Assembly (NCBI GenBank): GCA_028874215.1
Contig: JAPPLF010000028.1
Location: forward strand, 1-64,000
Direction: 5' to 3'
Length of the DNA stretch: 64,000 nt
DNA from: Acidobacteriota bacterium
GTDB taxonomy: Bacteria > Acidobacteriota > UBA6911 > RPQK01 > JAJDTT01
Below, one piece after another: positions 35,400 through 44,083 of this stretch (the stretch's first letter is position 1; each line of letters begins with the position of its first letter). The translations under genes were made by a program, and so were the position numbers. The notes beneath the pieces were generated by a model, which worked only from the letters and a program-made list of their open reading frames with translations, did no database searches and was not told where the DNA came from.

Positions 35400-35969
35400 A
35401 TGAACGGAAACTCCGTCGAGCAGGTGTTGACTGAAACCCGGACCCGGATGCGAAAGTCCGTGGAGGATCTGAGCCGGGAGTTGGCGACGGTCCGCACGGG
35501 ACGCGCCTCCCTCCATCTGTTCGATCCCATCAGGGTGGATTACTACGGGACGTTGACGCCCATCAGCCAGCTCGCCACCCTGCACGTGGCGGAAGCGACC
35601 ATGGTGACCATCCAGCCCTGGGACCCGACCCAGATCGAGAACATCACCCGGGCGATTCTGGCCTCCAATCTGGGCCTTAATCCTTCCAACGACGGACGGC
35701 TCATCCGGGTGCCCATCCCTCCGCTGACCGAGGAGCGGCGCAAGCAGTTGGCCAGGCATGTCCGCAAGGTGACCGAACAGCACCGGACCGCGGTCAGAAA
35801 CATCCGGCGCAGCTCCAACGACCGGTTGAAGAAACTTTCCAGGAGCAAGGCCATCTCCGAGGATGACGAGCACCGCGGGTACGATAAGGTCCAGAAGATC
35901 ACCGACGACTTCATCGCCCAGGCGGATGATCTGGGCCGGCTGAAAGAGAGTGAGGTCCTGGAGGTCTGA
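35400..35969 (+). CDS. frr: Ribosome recycling factor
   Basis: The ATG at 35400 with AAGGGGGGGA upstream gives 189 residues. Typical motifs are 'LATVRTGRASLHLFDPIRVDYYG', 'TIQPWDPTQIENITRAI', 'LGLNPSNDGRLIRVPIPPLTEERRKQL' and 'VRNIRRSSNDRLKKL', in blocks. With EF-G it splits post-termination ribosomes. It closes the translation cluster. Confidence 0.96.
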   Translation: MNGNSVEQVLTETRTRMRKSVEDLSRELATVRTGRASLHLFDPIRVDYYGTLTPISQLATLHVAEATMVTIQPWDPTQIENITRAILASNLGLNPSNDGRLIRVPIPPLTEERRKQLARHVRKVTEQHRTAVRNIRRSSNDRLKKLSRSKAISEDDEHRGYDKVQKITDDFIAQADDLGRLKESEVLEV

Positions 35970-36036
35970 GCCGAGCGCCCATCCCTTCCGGCGTGGCTGA
36001 TTCGGTTGCCACGTCGCGACCCTCTTCCCCAGCGGA

Positions 36037-36582
36037 TCACGGCAGCAGGACTGCGGCCGCGACGACGGTCGTCCACAGACCGCCCCGGTCACCGGTGGCG
36101 CACTGGGCGATACTGGTGGTTTCGGCGAACTCGCCGCATCGTTCCCGGCGCCGCGTCCTGCCATTGTCGGCGTCATCCTCGCCCGAGGGCAGGCCCAGGC
36201 TCGCGGACAGCATCTGAACGGCCACGTTTTCGGCGTGGTTTCCCGCTGTCGCCGCGGTTTCTCCGAAGCTGTGGTGCTCGCTCAGGTAGCCATGCCGGTC
36301 CGAATCCCGGGGCGCGGCCAAACCGATGGACGCGGCAATCATTCGGCCGGGCTCCGAAGTCGTATTCTTGCTGAGCACGGCGAACACCACTTGACCGGGA
36401 ACCAACGCTTTCAGTCCTTCCTGGCTGCTGACCAGCCTGCATCGGGGAGGAAAGATGCTGGAGACGCGAACCAGGTTGAAGGAGGAGATCCCGGCGTCAT
36501 GGAGCGCCAATTCCCAGCTGATCAGTTTTTCGCGGTGGCGTCCGGAACCACGCGTCAGGAACAGTCGGCCGGGCACCAGCAT
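36037..36582 (-). CDS. pdaD: Pyruvoyl-dependent arginine decarboxylase
   Basis: The start at 36582 (MLVPGRLFLTRGSGRHREKL) is family-typical; the open frame extends to 36657 without support. The 181-residue product contains the self-cleavage site in 'NLVRVSSIFPP', where chain splitting between Ser41 and Ser42 creates the pyruvoyl cofactor. 'LVPGQVVFAVLSKNTTSEPGRMIAASIG', 'YLSEHHSFGET' and 'GLWTTVVAAAVLL' also match, in blocks. It makes agmatine from arginine without PLP, feeding polyamine synthesis. It lies alone on the minus strand between frr and lepB. Confidence 0.9.
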   Translation of the reverse strand: MLVPGRLFLTRGSGRHREKLISWELALHDAGISSFNLVRVSSIFPPRCRLVSSQEGLKALVPGQVVFAVLSKNTTSEPGRMIAASIGLAAPRDSDRHGYLSEHHSFGETAATAGNHAENVAVQMLSASLGLPSGEDDADNGRTRRRERCGEFAETTSIAQCATGDRGGLWTTVVAAAVLLP

Positions 36583-36610
36583 GCGGCGTACTCCTGTTTC
36601 CGGTCCGCAA

Positions 36611-36629
36611 CCCGCCGGTACCCGGCGGG
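36611..36629 (-). other. GC-rich perfect hairpin in the pdaD leader
   Basis: CCCGCCGG and CCGGCGGG flank the triplet TAC, forming an 8-bp perfect stem 29 bases ahead of the pdaD start on the minus strand. It may affect translation or simply reflect GC-rich chance pairing. Confidence 0.3.
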
Positions 36630-36650
36630 GTCCTCGGCGGATTCCGGGGG

Positions 36651-36680
36651 TTGTCAACGAAGTGCTAGACGCGGTTTATC
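36651..36680 (+). promoter_or_regulatory. Candidate promoter of lepB-carA-carB
   Basis: TTGTCA (36651-36656) and TTTATC (36675-36680) are 18 bases apart, the same spacing as in the two better promoters of this window. They end 87 bases before the lepB start. Confidence 0.4.
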
Positions 36681-36767
36681 ATGCCTCGACCACCAAGGAA
36701 ACTACGGGCGTGGGGCTCGCTGGCCCGGTTGAGTTCGCTTTCCGGACTATGGTATCAATGAGCCTCG

Positions 36768-37388
36768 TTGGAGGGAGCGGTCCAGGAGGAGATGCCGGAA
36801 GAGCAACCGCCGGAAACCGCGGTCCGACAGGAACGGACAGAGGCCCGGGACAGCGAGAATCAGGGATCTCTGGCCGGCGTTTTCAACGAGTTGCGCGGTT
36901 GGGCTCGAGACATCCTCGTCGCCGCAGTCGCCGCCGTCCTCATCGTCGTATTCGTGGTCCAGCCGGTCAAGGTGGAGGGGACCAGCATGGCCCCCCGCCT
37001 GGCTGATCAGGAACGAATTTTTGTCAGCAAGCTTTCCTATCGTTTCTCGAACATCGAACGCGGCGATATCGTGGTCTTCTGGTACCCTAGGAACCCGGCC
37101 AAGTCTTTCATCAAACGGGTCATTGGGATTCCCGGTGAAACCGTGGAGATCAAAGGAGGTGTCGTATTCGTCGACGGCCGGCGCTTGGAGGAACCTTATT
37201 TGCGGCCTGAGTACCTGGACCACGACTATCACACGGCCAAGGTTCCTGAGGACCAGTTCTTTGTACTGGGAGATCGGAGAAATTCCAGCAACGACAGTCG
37301 AAACTGGGGATGCGTGCCGCGCCGGAATATTTTCGGGAAGGCCGTGTTCCGATACTGGCCCGTCTCCAAGGCGGGCATGATCGAATAG
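36768..37388 (+). CDS. lepB: Signal peptidase I
   Basis: Read from a TTG at 36768 (206 residues); an ATG at 36792 preceded closely by AGGAGG is an alternative. After an acidic N-terminal tail there is one transmembrane helix (about 48-66). Catalytic Ser73 lies in 'VEGTSMAP' and Lys116 in 'SFIKRVIGIPGE'; the C-terminal 'FFVLGDRRNSSNDSRNWG' block is diagnostic. It removes signal peptides from exported proteins at the cytoplasmic membrane. Followed 54 bases later by carA. Confidence 0.94.
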   Translation: MEGAVQEEMPEEQPPETAVRQERTEARDSENQGSLAGVFNELRGWARDILVAAVAAVLIVVFVVQPVKVEGTSMAPRLADQERIFVSKLSYRFSNIERGDIVVFWYPRNPAKSFIKRVIGIPGETVEIKGGVVFVDGRRLEEPYLRPEYLDHDYHTAKVPEDQFFVLGDRRNSSNDSRNWGCVPRRNIFGKAVFRYWPVSKAGMIE

Positions 37389-37442
37389 CCGGGAGACGGG
37401 CCCGGCACGACCAGACCTCCCTGATTCGAGGATCCAAGAGAC

Positions 37443-38531
37443 GTGGACAAACGGGCGATTCTATATCTGGAAGATGGGACCGTGTACGAAGGCGTCGCCT
37501 TCGGCGCAGACACGGAAACATTGGGCGAGGTGGTCTTCAACACCTCCATGACGGGATACCAGGAAATTCTGACCGACCCCTCCTATGCCGGTCAGATCGT
37601 GGTGATGACCCAGCCCCAAATCGGAAACTACGGTACGAACTCTGAAGATGGCGAGTCCTCCAAGCCCCAGGTGGAAGGCTTCGTCCTCCGTGAATGCAGT
37701 CCCATCTTCAGCAACTGGCGTGGGGAGCGAACGCTGGACGCCTATCTGAAGCAGCATGGAATCAGCGGCATCTCCGAGATCGACACCCGCGCCCTGGTTC
37801 GCCGCATCCGGGAGAAGGGGGCCATGCGGGGCGGAATCTCCACGTCGTCGGTCGATTCCATACGGAGGAAAGTCCTGGCCCATCCGACGATGGCCGGACT
37901 GGATTGCGTGAAGTTCGTCACCACCACCGAGTCCTATTCCTGGCCGGTGGAGGAGTCCAAATTCCGAGTGGTGGCCTACGATTTCGGGATCAAACACAAT
38001 ATCCTTCGATGCCTCGCGTCCCGTGGGTGCAACGTCACCGTGGTCCCGGCAACCACGCCTGCCGAGGATGTTCTGGCCATGGACCCGGACGGGGTCTTCC
38101 TGTCGAATGGTCCCGGTGACCCGGAACCCCTCGACTACATTGTCGCCAACGTCAAGAAACTGCTGGGACGCAGACCCGTCTTCGGAATCTGCCTGGGTCA
38201 TCAGCTTTTGGGATTGGCCCTCGGAGGCCGGACCTTCAAGTTGAAGTTCGGGCATCGAGGCGGCAATCAGCCGGTCCAAAACTTGGTGACTCGAAAGATC
38301 GAGATCACGTCCCAGAATCACGGATTCGCCGTGGACCCCGATTCCTTGGACGAAGACATCGTCGAGTTGACCCATGTCAACCTCAACGACCGGACTCTGG
38401 AAGGCATGCGGCACCGGTCGCTGCCGGCTTTTTCCGTGCAGTATCATCCCGAGGCTTCTCCGGGCCCCCATGATTCCATGTACCTGTTCGACGATTTCCT
38501 CGACCTGATGCGAGCCCATCGGCCAGGTTGA
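37443..38531 (+). CDS. carA: Carbamoyl-phosphate synthase small subunit
   Basis: The GTG start at 37443 gives 362 residues. The N-terminal domain has '[15 protein letters not shown]' and '[17 protein letters not shown]'. The C-terminal glutamine amidotransferase domain has the nucleophile Cys250 in '[16 protein letters not shown]' and '[11 protein letters not shown]' with the catalytic His and Glu. It supplies ammonia from glutamine to CarB for pyrimidine and arginine synthesis. carB follows 33 bases downstream. Confidence 0.97.
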   Translation: MDKRAILYLEDGTVYEGVAFGADTETLGEVVFNTSMTGYQEILTDPSYAGQIVVMTQPQIGNYGTNSEDGESSKPQVEGFVLRECSPIFSNWRGERTLDAYLKQHGISGISEIDTRALVRRIREKGAMRGGISTSSVDSIRRKVLAHPTMAGLDCVKFVTTTESYSWPVEESKFRVVAYDFGIKHNILRCLASRGCNVTVVPATTPAEDVLAMDPDGVFLSNGPGDPEPLDYIVANVKKLLGRRPVFGICLGHQLLGLALGGRTFKLKFGHRGGNQPVQNLVTRKIEITSQNHGFAVDPDSLDEDIVELTHVNLNDRTLEGMRHRSLPAFSVQYHPEASPGPHDSMYLFDDFLDLMRAHRPG

Positions 38532-38564
38532 GTTCCGCGAACCAAGCCCTCGAGCACAGCAGGC

Positions 38565-41500
38565 ATGCCCAGGCGAGACGACATTGAGAAGATCCTGATC
38601 ATCGGCTCGGGCCCCATTGTCATCGGCCAGGCCTGCGAGTTCGATTATTCCGGGACCCAGGCCTGCAAGGCCCTGATGCAGGACGGGTTCCAGGTCATCC
38701 TGGTCAACTCCAACCCCGCCACCATCATGACCGACCCGGAAGTCGCGGTCCGGACCTACGTGGAGCCGCTGACGCCGGAATACGTCGGCGAAATCATCAG
38801 GCGGGAACGCCCCGATGCCATATTGCCCACCGTGGGCGGGCAGACCGGCCTCAATGTCTCGGTTCAACTCAGCGAGAGCGGCCTGCTCCGGGAGATGGGC
38901 GTCGACATGATCGGCGCCAATCTGGATGCGATTCAGATGGCGGAGGACCGGCGCCTTTTCCGCGCGGCCATGGAGGAAATCGGGCTCCAGGTCCCCAGTT
39001 CCGGTTTTGCCACCAGTTTGAAGGAGAGCCAGGAGATTCTGGAAAAGGTGGGGCTTCCCGCCGTGATCCGTCCCTCCTTTACGTTGGGAGGCACCGGCGG
39101 CGGCATCGCCTTCAACACCGAGGAATTTCAGGAGATCTCGGACCGGGGAATCCAGCTTTCGCCCATCGGCGAGATCCTGGTCGAAGAATCGGTTCTGGGA
39201 TGGAAGGAATTCGAGCTGGAGGTGATGCGCGACCTGAACGACAACGTGGTCATCATCTGCTCCATCGAGAATTTCGATCCCATGGGTGTCCACACCGGGG
39301 ATTCCATCACCGTGGCTCCCGCACAGACCCTCACCGACCGGGAATACCAGACGATGCGGGATGCGGCCATCCAAATCATCCGCAAGATCGGAGTGGACAC
39401 GGGCGGCTCGAACATCCAGTTCGCCGTCAATCCGGACGACGGGCGAATGGTGGTCATCGAGATGAATCCCCGGGTGAGCCGGAGTTCGGCGCTGGCTTCC
39501 AAGGCCACCGGCTTTCCCATTGCCAAGGTCGCTGCGAAGCTGGCGGTGGGTTACACGCTGGATGAGATTCCCAACGACATCACCCTCAAGACGCCCGCCT
39601 CCTTCGAGCCCACCTTGGACTACGTGGTCGTGAAGATTCCGCGCTGGAATTTCGAGAAGTTTCCCCAATCCGAACCGTTGCTGGGGACGCAGATGAAGTC
39701 GGTCGGGGAAGTGATGGCCATCGGCAGGACCTTCCGCGAAGCCCTTCTCAAAGGAGTCCGGTCCCTGGAGACGGACAAGACGCTGTTTGCCGAGCAGACC
39801 TGTCCCACGCGCATCAACGAGCACTTGGTTCGTCCCAATCCGAGCCGTCTCGCTCACGTTTTCCTGGCCTTCGAGCATGGATACACCCGGGACCGGATCT
39901 TCGAGCTCACCGGCATCGATCACTGGTTTCTGCAGCAGATCGAGCGGCTGCTGAACCAGATCAAGGAACTCGAGGGGAACCGTCCGGAGACCCTCGGTCC
40001 GGCCAGGCTGGCTCGCGCCAAGAAAAACGGCTTCTCCGACCTTTGGCTTTCTCAGATCCTGAGCCGCAACCGGGAATCCGGGAGTCGCGCCGTTACCGAA
40101 CGAGACGTCTGGAAATTCAGGAGAGACCACGGAATCGGTCCTGTCTTCAAGCGCGTCGACACCTGTGCGGCCGAGTTTGAGTCCTACACGCCTTACATGT
40201 ATTCCAGTTACGAGTTCGAGGATGAAGCGGACCCGGGCGACGGCAAGAAGATCGTGATCCTGGGGAGTGGACCCAACCGGATCGGTCAGGGGATCGAGTT
40301 CGACTACTGCTGCTGCCACGCCTCCTTCGCTCTCAAGGAGGAGGGGTACGAGACCATCATGGTCAACTGCAACCCGGAGACGGTTTCCACCGACTACGAC
40401 ACCTCGGACCGCCTCTACTTCGAGCCCTTGACCTTCGAGGACGTGATGGCGGTGGTGCAGCGGGAACAACCGGACGGCGTCGTGGTTCAGTTGGGCGGTC
40501 AGACCCCTCTGAAATTGGCGCTGCCCCTTTTCGAGGCCGGGGTTCCCATCGTCGGAACCTCTCCCCAGTCCATCGACCTGGCCGAGGATCGGGAGCGTTT
40601 CGAGCGGCTCCTTCGGGAACTGAGCATCAACCGGCCCGAGAACGGCACCGCCCTGTCCATCGAGCAGGCGCGCAAGATCGGCCGCCGTATCGGTTACCCG
40701 CTCCTGGTTCGACCCTCCTACGTGCTGGGCGGGCGAGCCATGGCCATCGTCTATGACGAGGCCTCTCTGGACGGGTACGTCAGCTCAGCCGTGGACGTCT
40801 CGCCCCAACGCCCCATCCTGATCGACAAGTTCCTGGAAGATGCCCGGGAATATGACGTGGACGCCCTGGCCGACGGCGAGAACGTGATCATCGCCGGGAT
40901 CATGGAGCACATCGAGGAGGCGGGCATCCACTCGGGGGACAGCACGTCGGTCCTGCCGCCCATCATCATCGAGGAAGAGCACCTGGAGACCATGCGGGAC
41001 TACACGCGGCGCCTGGGGGAAGCGCTCCAGGTCGTGGGCCTCATGAATATTCAGTTCGCGGTGGTGGAGGAGCGCGTCTACGTCCTGGAGGTGAACCCGC
41101 GGGCCAGCCGCACCATCCCCTTCGTGAGCAAGGCCACCGGAATCCCGCTGGCCAAGGTGGGCGCCAGGCTCATGATCGGAAGAAAGCTCTCCGAGCTGGG
41201 GCTGACTCGGGATCTGGACGTCACCAGTTGCTTCGTGAAGACCCCGGTTTTTCCCTTTGCCAAGTTTCCCGGCGTCGACACGATCCTGGGACCGGAAATG
41301 CGGTCGACGGGGGAGGTCATGGGGGGAGACGAGTCCTTCGGATACGCTTACGCCAAGGCTCAGACCAGCGCCGGCAACCACCTGCCAAAGTCCGGAGTCG
41401 TCTTCCTGAGCGTCAACGAGCGGGACAAGCGCTACGTCATCACCATCGCCCAGGATTTTCAGCGCCTGGGTTTCCAGGTGGTGGCCACCAGCGGCACTGC

Positions 41501-41822
41501 CAAGGTCCTGGCGCTGTCGGGAATGGAAGTGGAGACGGTCTACAAGGTGAACGAGGGGCGGCCCAACGTGGTGGATCTGATCAAGAGCAAGAAGATCCAC
41601 CTGGTGGTGAACACCCCCTTGGGCCGGGAGTCCTTCTTCGACGAAAAGGCCATTCGGCGGGCATGCATCCAGTACGGCACCCCCTGCATCACCACGCTCT
41701 CTGCCGCGGCCGCGGCCGTCAGCGCCATCCGGGCACTGCAGCGGGAAGAGATCCGGATCAAGAGCCTTCAGGAGTACCATGAACTCCGCAACAATCCGGC
41801 GGAATCCCTGTTCCAGCGCTGA
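38565..41822 (+). CDS. carB: Carbamoyl-phosphate synthase large subunit
   Basis: The 1085-residue product is full length, starting [22 protein letters not shown]. It has two duplicated ATP-grasp halves; each starts with a GSGP nucleotide loop ('[19 protein letters not shown]' and '[19 protein letters not shown]'). The first carries '[16 protein letters not shown]', the second '[16 protein letters not shown]'. The C-terminal MGS-like domain (about 940-1085) usually binds allosteric effectors. It forms carbamoyl phosphate from bicarbonate, ammonia and two ATP. Confidence 0.98.
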   Translation: MPRRDDIEKILIIGSGPIVIGQACEFDYSGTQACKALMQDGFQVILVNSNPATIMTDPEVAVRTYVEPLTPEYVGEIIRRERPDAILPTVGGQTGLNVSVQLSESGLLREMGVDMIGANLDAIQMAEDRRLFRAAMEEIGLQVPSSGFATSLKESQEILEKVGLPAVIRPSFTLGGTGGGIAFNTEEFQEISDRGIQLSPIGEILVEESVLGWKEFELEVMRDLNDNVVIICSIENFDPMGVHTGDSITVAPAQTLTDREYQTMRDAAIQIIRKIGVDTGGSNIQFAVNPDDGRMVVIEMNPRVSRSSALASKATGFPIAKVAAKLAVGYTLDEIPNDITLKTPASFEPTLDYVVVKIPRWNFEKFPQSEPLLGTQMKSVGEVMAIGRTFREALLKGVRSLETDKTLFAEQTCPTRINEHLVRPNPSRLAHVFLAFEHGYTRDRIFELTGIDHWFLQQIERLLNQIKELEGNRPETLGPARLARAKKNGFSDLWLSQILSRNRESGSRAVTERDVWKFRRDHGIGPVFKRVDTCAAEFESYTPYMYSSYEFEDEADPGDGKKIVILGSGPNRIGQGIEFDYCCCHASFALKEEGYETIMVNCNPETVSTDYDTSDRLYFEPLTFEDVMAVVQREQPDGVVVQLGGQTPLKLALPLFEAGVPIVGTSPQSIDLAEDRERFERLLRELSINRPENGTALSIEQARKIGRRIGYPLLVRPSYVLGGRAMAIVYDEASLDGYVSSAVDVSPQRPILIDKFLEDAREYDVDALADGENVIIAGIMEHIEEAGIHSGDSTSVLPPIIIEEEHLETMRDYTRRLGEALQVVGLMNIQFAVVEERVYVLEVNPRASRTIPFVSKATGIPLAKVGARLMIGRKLSELGLTRDLDVTSCFVKTPVFPFAKFPGVDTILGPEMRSTGEVMGGDESFGYAYAKAQTSAGNHLPKSGVVFLSVNERDKRYVITIAQDFQRLGFQVVATSGTAKVLALSGMEVETVYKVNEGRPNVVDLIKSKKIHLVVNTPLGRESFFDEKAIRRACIQYGTPCITTLSAAAAAVSAIRALQREEIRIKSLQEYHELRNNPAESLFQR

Positions 41823-41939
41823 CAGTCCCGGGGTCGGGGAGGGCATGGGGTGAAGAGTCAAGGAGATAAAACCGGATAGAGGGGCCGGCAGGGGCGCCCC
41901 GACGCCGTTCTCCTCCCTTTTTTGTTACATTAACGCTTT

Positions 41940-43301
41940 GTGAGCCCACGCCTGGATCTGGTCGAATCGCTGGCCGCGAAATATCGGGACCTGCCGCGCG
42001 AAGTCGTCATCAAAGAGGACCTCCTGCGAACGGGGATCGCTTTTTCCAAGGATGCCCTGGCCATCGCGTCCGGGTACAAACCCAAGGCCTATTTCATCTT
42101 CTCCTTCGATCTCGTGCCCATCACCGCGATGGAGCAGCAGGAGAACCTGCATGCGCCCGAAGAGATCTGCCTGACCGGCGGGGCGGGGAATTTCCGGCGA
42201 ACCATCGTTTCGGTCCGGCTGAATCCGGGGTCCCCCTACCGCATCGACTGCTCAGAGGACGGGAGGCTGATCCTGATCCTGGATGGAGTGGAGATCTGCG
42301 GCGTGGAGTTTCCGGCGGTTCCCGAGTATTACAAGTCCACACTTGCCAGCGGCAAGCCCATAACCGACATCGCGCCGAGCATCGAATGGGGGTATCTCCT
42401 CTATCTCACCGTCTTCCGGATCTGCCAGTACTTCGGACGCAAGGTGGAGTGCCAGTTCTGCGACATCAACGAGAACTATCGGCAGCAGCGAAGGTCGGGC
42501 CGTTCCTATACCGGCGTGAAGACGATTGAGGAGATTCTGGAGGCGCTCGAGATCATTCAGGACACCGATTCGATCAGCAAGGCCTACACGGTGACCGGGG
42601 GCAGCATCACCTCAAAGTTGGATGGCCAGGAGGAGATCGACTTTTACGTCCGCTACCCGGAAGCCATCGAAGAGCGGTTTCCGGGCCGCTGGCTGGGCAA
42701 GGTGGTGGTCCAGGCGCTGTCCCGGGAGTCGGTCCGGCGCTTCAAGGATGCCGGCGTCCGGATCTACCATCCCAACTACGAGGTGTGGGACGCCAGGCTC
42801 TTCGAGATCATCTGTCCGGGCAAGGCCCAATACATCGGACGGGACGAGTGGATTCGGCGGATCCTGGATGCGGCCGAGGTGTTCGGCCCGTCCCACGTCA
42901 TCCCCAATTTCGTCGCCGGAATCGAGATGGCTCAGCCCGCCGGATTCACCAGCGTCGAGGAGGCGCTGGCCTCCACCGGCGAGGGTCTCGATTTCTTCAT
43001 GAGCCGAGGCGTGGCGCCCCGTTTTACCACTTGGTGTCCGGAACCGCTGAGCGTTCTGGGGAAGTCCAATCCCGGAGGAGCCCCTCTCGAGTATCACCTG
43101 GGGCTGTTGAGGGTCTGGCGGGACACCCATGAACGTTACCGGCTCCCGGTCCCGCCGGGTTACGGCAAACCGGGCATCGGCAATGCCGTTTTTTCCGTCT
43201 CTTCCTTCATGGACGTCATTCGTGAAGCGCCTGCGGTCCGGCCCGGCGATTCCCCCGACGGGAACGGGAAACCAGGGTCAGCAAACTCCTCAGCAGCTTG
43301 A
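41940..43301 (+). CDS. Radical SAM protein with a non-canonical Cys-x8-Cys-x2-Cys motif
   Basis: The 453-residue product, read from a GTG at 41940 with no evident ribosome-binding site, is unassigned. The likely iron-sulfur motif is Cys162-x8-Cys171-x2-Cys174 in 'RICQYFGRKVECQFCDIN'; the C-x2-C-D ending and the following 'TVTGGSITSK' glycine-rich strand fit radical SAM enzymes, whose usual spacing is C-x3-C-x2-C. A separate N-terminal domain (about 1-145, with 'EEICLTGGAGNFRRT') precedes it. A cysteine in 'FTTWCPEPLSVLG' near 360 is also notable. Its 3' end overlaps the convergent trmJ gene by 86 bases. The function cannot be named; neighbours are carB and trmJ. Confidence 0.8.
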   Translation: MSPRLDLVESLAAKYRDLPREVVIKEDLLRTGIAFSKDALAIASGYKPKAYFIFSFDLVPITAMEQQENLHAPEEICLTGGAGNFRRTIVSVRLNPGSPYRIDCSEDGRLILILDGVEICGVEFPAVPEYYKSTLASGKPITDIAPSIEWGYLLYLTVFRICQYFGRKVECQFCDINENYRQQRRSGRSYTGVKTIEEILEALEIIQDTDSISKAYTVTGGSITSKLDGQEEIDFYVRYPEAIEERFPGRWLGKVVVQALSRESVRRFKDAGVRIYHPNYEVWDARLFEIICPGKAQYIGRDEWIRRILDAAEVFGPSHVIPNFVAGIEMAQPAGFTSVEEALASTGEGLDFFMSRGVAPRFTTWCPEPLSVLGKSNPGGAPLEYHLGLLRVWRDTHERYRLPVPPGYGKPGIGNAVFSVSSFMDVIREAPAVRPGDSPDGNGKPGSANSSAA

Positions 43302-43962
43302 CGTCCTCCTTTTCCAACTGCGCGCGTCCCAGGATTCTGTTCAAGCGGGCCAGGATCCGCTGCCGGGACAGGTGCGGGGGGAGGCCGGCCGATCTGAGGA
43401 CGATCTCCAGGCGAGCGATCAACGACCGGAATTCCGCCGGGTCTGCGAGGTTCAGAAACGGAGAATCATCCGGCTCAAGACCCGCCATGTGGAGGTCGTA
43501 GGCCACGAGGCCCACTGCCTGAGCCAGATTCAGGACCGGATAGTCCCCGGACGTGGGGATTTCCACCAGCCATTCACAGAGCCGGAGCTCGTCCCTCGAC
43601 AGGCCGTTGTCTTCGGGTCCGAAAACGATGCCCAGCGGTGCGGACCCGTATCGGGGGGCCAGTTCGCCGGCCAGCGTGCGGCTGCCGACGCGGCGGGTTC
43701 CTGTCTTCGGCGATCTCGCCGTGGTCCCTGCCATAATCCGAATCTCCCGCTTCGCCTCGCGGAGGGAGGGATAGTAGACGGCGTGGTCCACCAGATCGGC
43801 TCCCTTCATGGCCATCATGCGGGCCTCGGCCCCGACCTCGCAACGGGGCCGGATCAGGACCAGGCGGCTGAATCCCATGTTCTTCAGGATGCGGGCGGCC
43901 GCGCCCAGATTGGAGGCGAACCGGGTTCGGACCAGAATGAAGTGGAGATGGTCCCTGGGCAT
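43216..43962 (-). CDS. trmJ: TrmJ-type RNA methyltransferase (SpoU/TrmH superfamily)
   Basis: The 248-residue SPOUT protein has the three family motifs: 'NLGAAARILKNMGF', 'GIVFGPEDNGLSRDEL', and 'IPTSGDYPVLNLAQAVGLVAYDL', the last forming the SAM-binding knot. A C-terminal helical tail is present. TrmJ makes 2'-O-methyl nucleotides at position 32 of tRNA; other members act on rRNA, so the exact target is inferred. It is convergent with, and overlaps, the radical SAM gene. Confidence 0.88.
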   Translation of the reverse strand: MPRDHLHFILVRTRFASNLGAAARILKNMGFSRLVLIRPRCEVGAEARMMAMKGADLVDHAVYYPSLREAKREIRIMAGTTARSPKTGTRRVGSRTLAGELAPRYGSAPLGIVFGPEDNGLSRDELRLCEWLVEIPTSGDYPVLNLAQAVGLVAYDLHMAGLEPDDSPFLNLADPAEFRSLIARLEIVLRSAGLPPHLSRQRILARLNRILGRAQLEKEDVKLLRSLLTLVSRSRRGNRRAGPQALHE

Positions 43963-44022
43963 CCTGGCCCGAAAGTCTACAACAAAGAAGAATGCGTATT
44001 CCGAGTGCTTTGTCCTGGTAGT

Positions 44023-44031
44023 TTGCTAAAA
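44023..44031 (+). promoter_or_regulatory. Extended -10 promoter of korA
   Basis: TGCTAAAAT (44023-44031) is an extended -10 element (TGn followed by TAAAAT). It lies in the divergent gap between trmJ and korA, about 50 bases ahead of the korA start. No good -35 box accompanies it, as expected for this promoter class. Confidence 0.5.
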
Positions 44032-44083
44032 TGATCGGGCGTTTGCGGGGTAGAGGCTGCCCCCGGTTTCGGTGGAGATCAAT

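Noticed and set aside
37461-40469. Minus-strand open frame of 1002 codons opposite carA/carB
   Set aside because: Same reasoning: shadow of conserved genes without independent motifs.
41823-41939. Rho-independent terminator after carB
   Set aside because: A GGGGCGCCCC self-complementary block and a later T6 run are present, but they are too far apart to make a convincing terminator.
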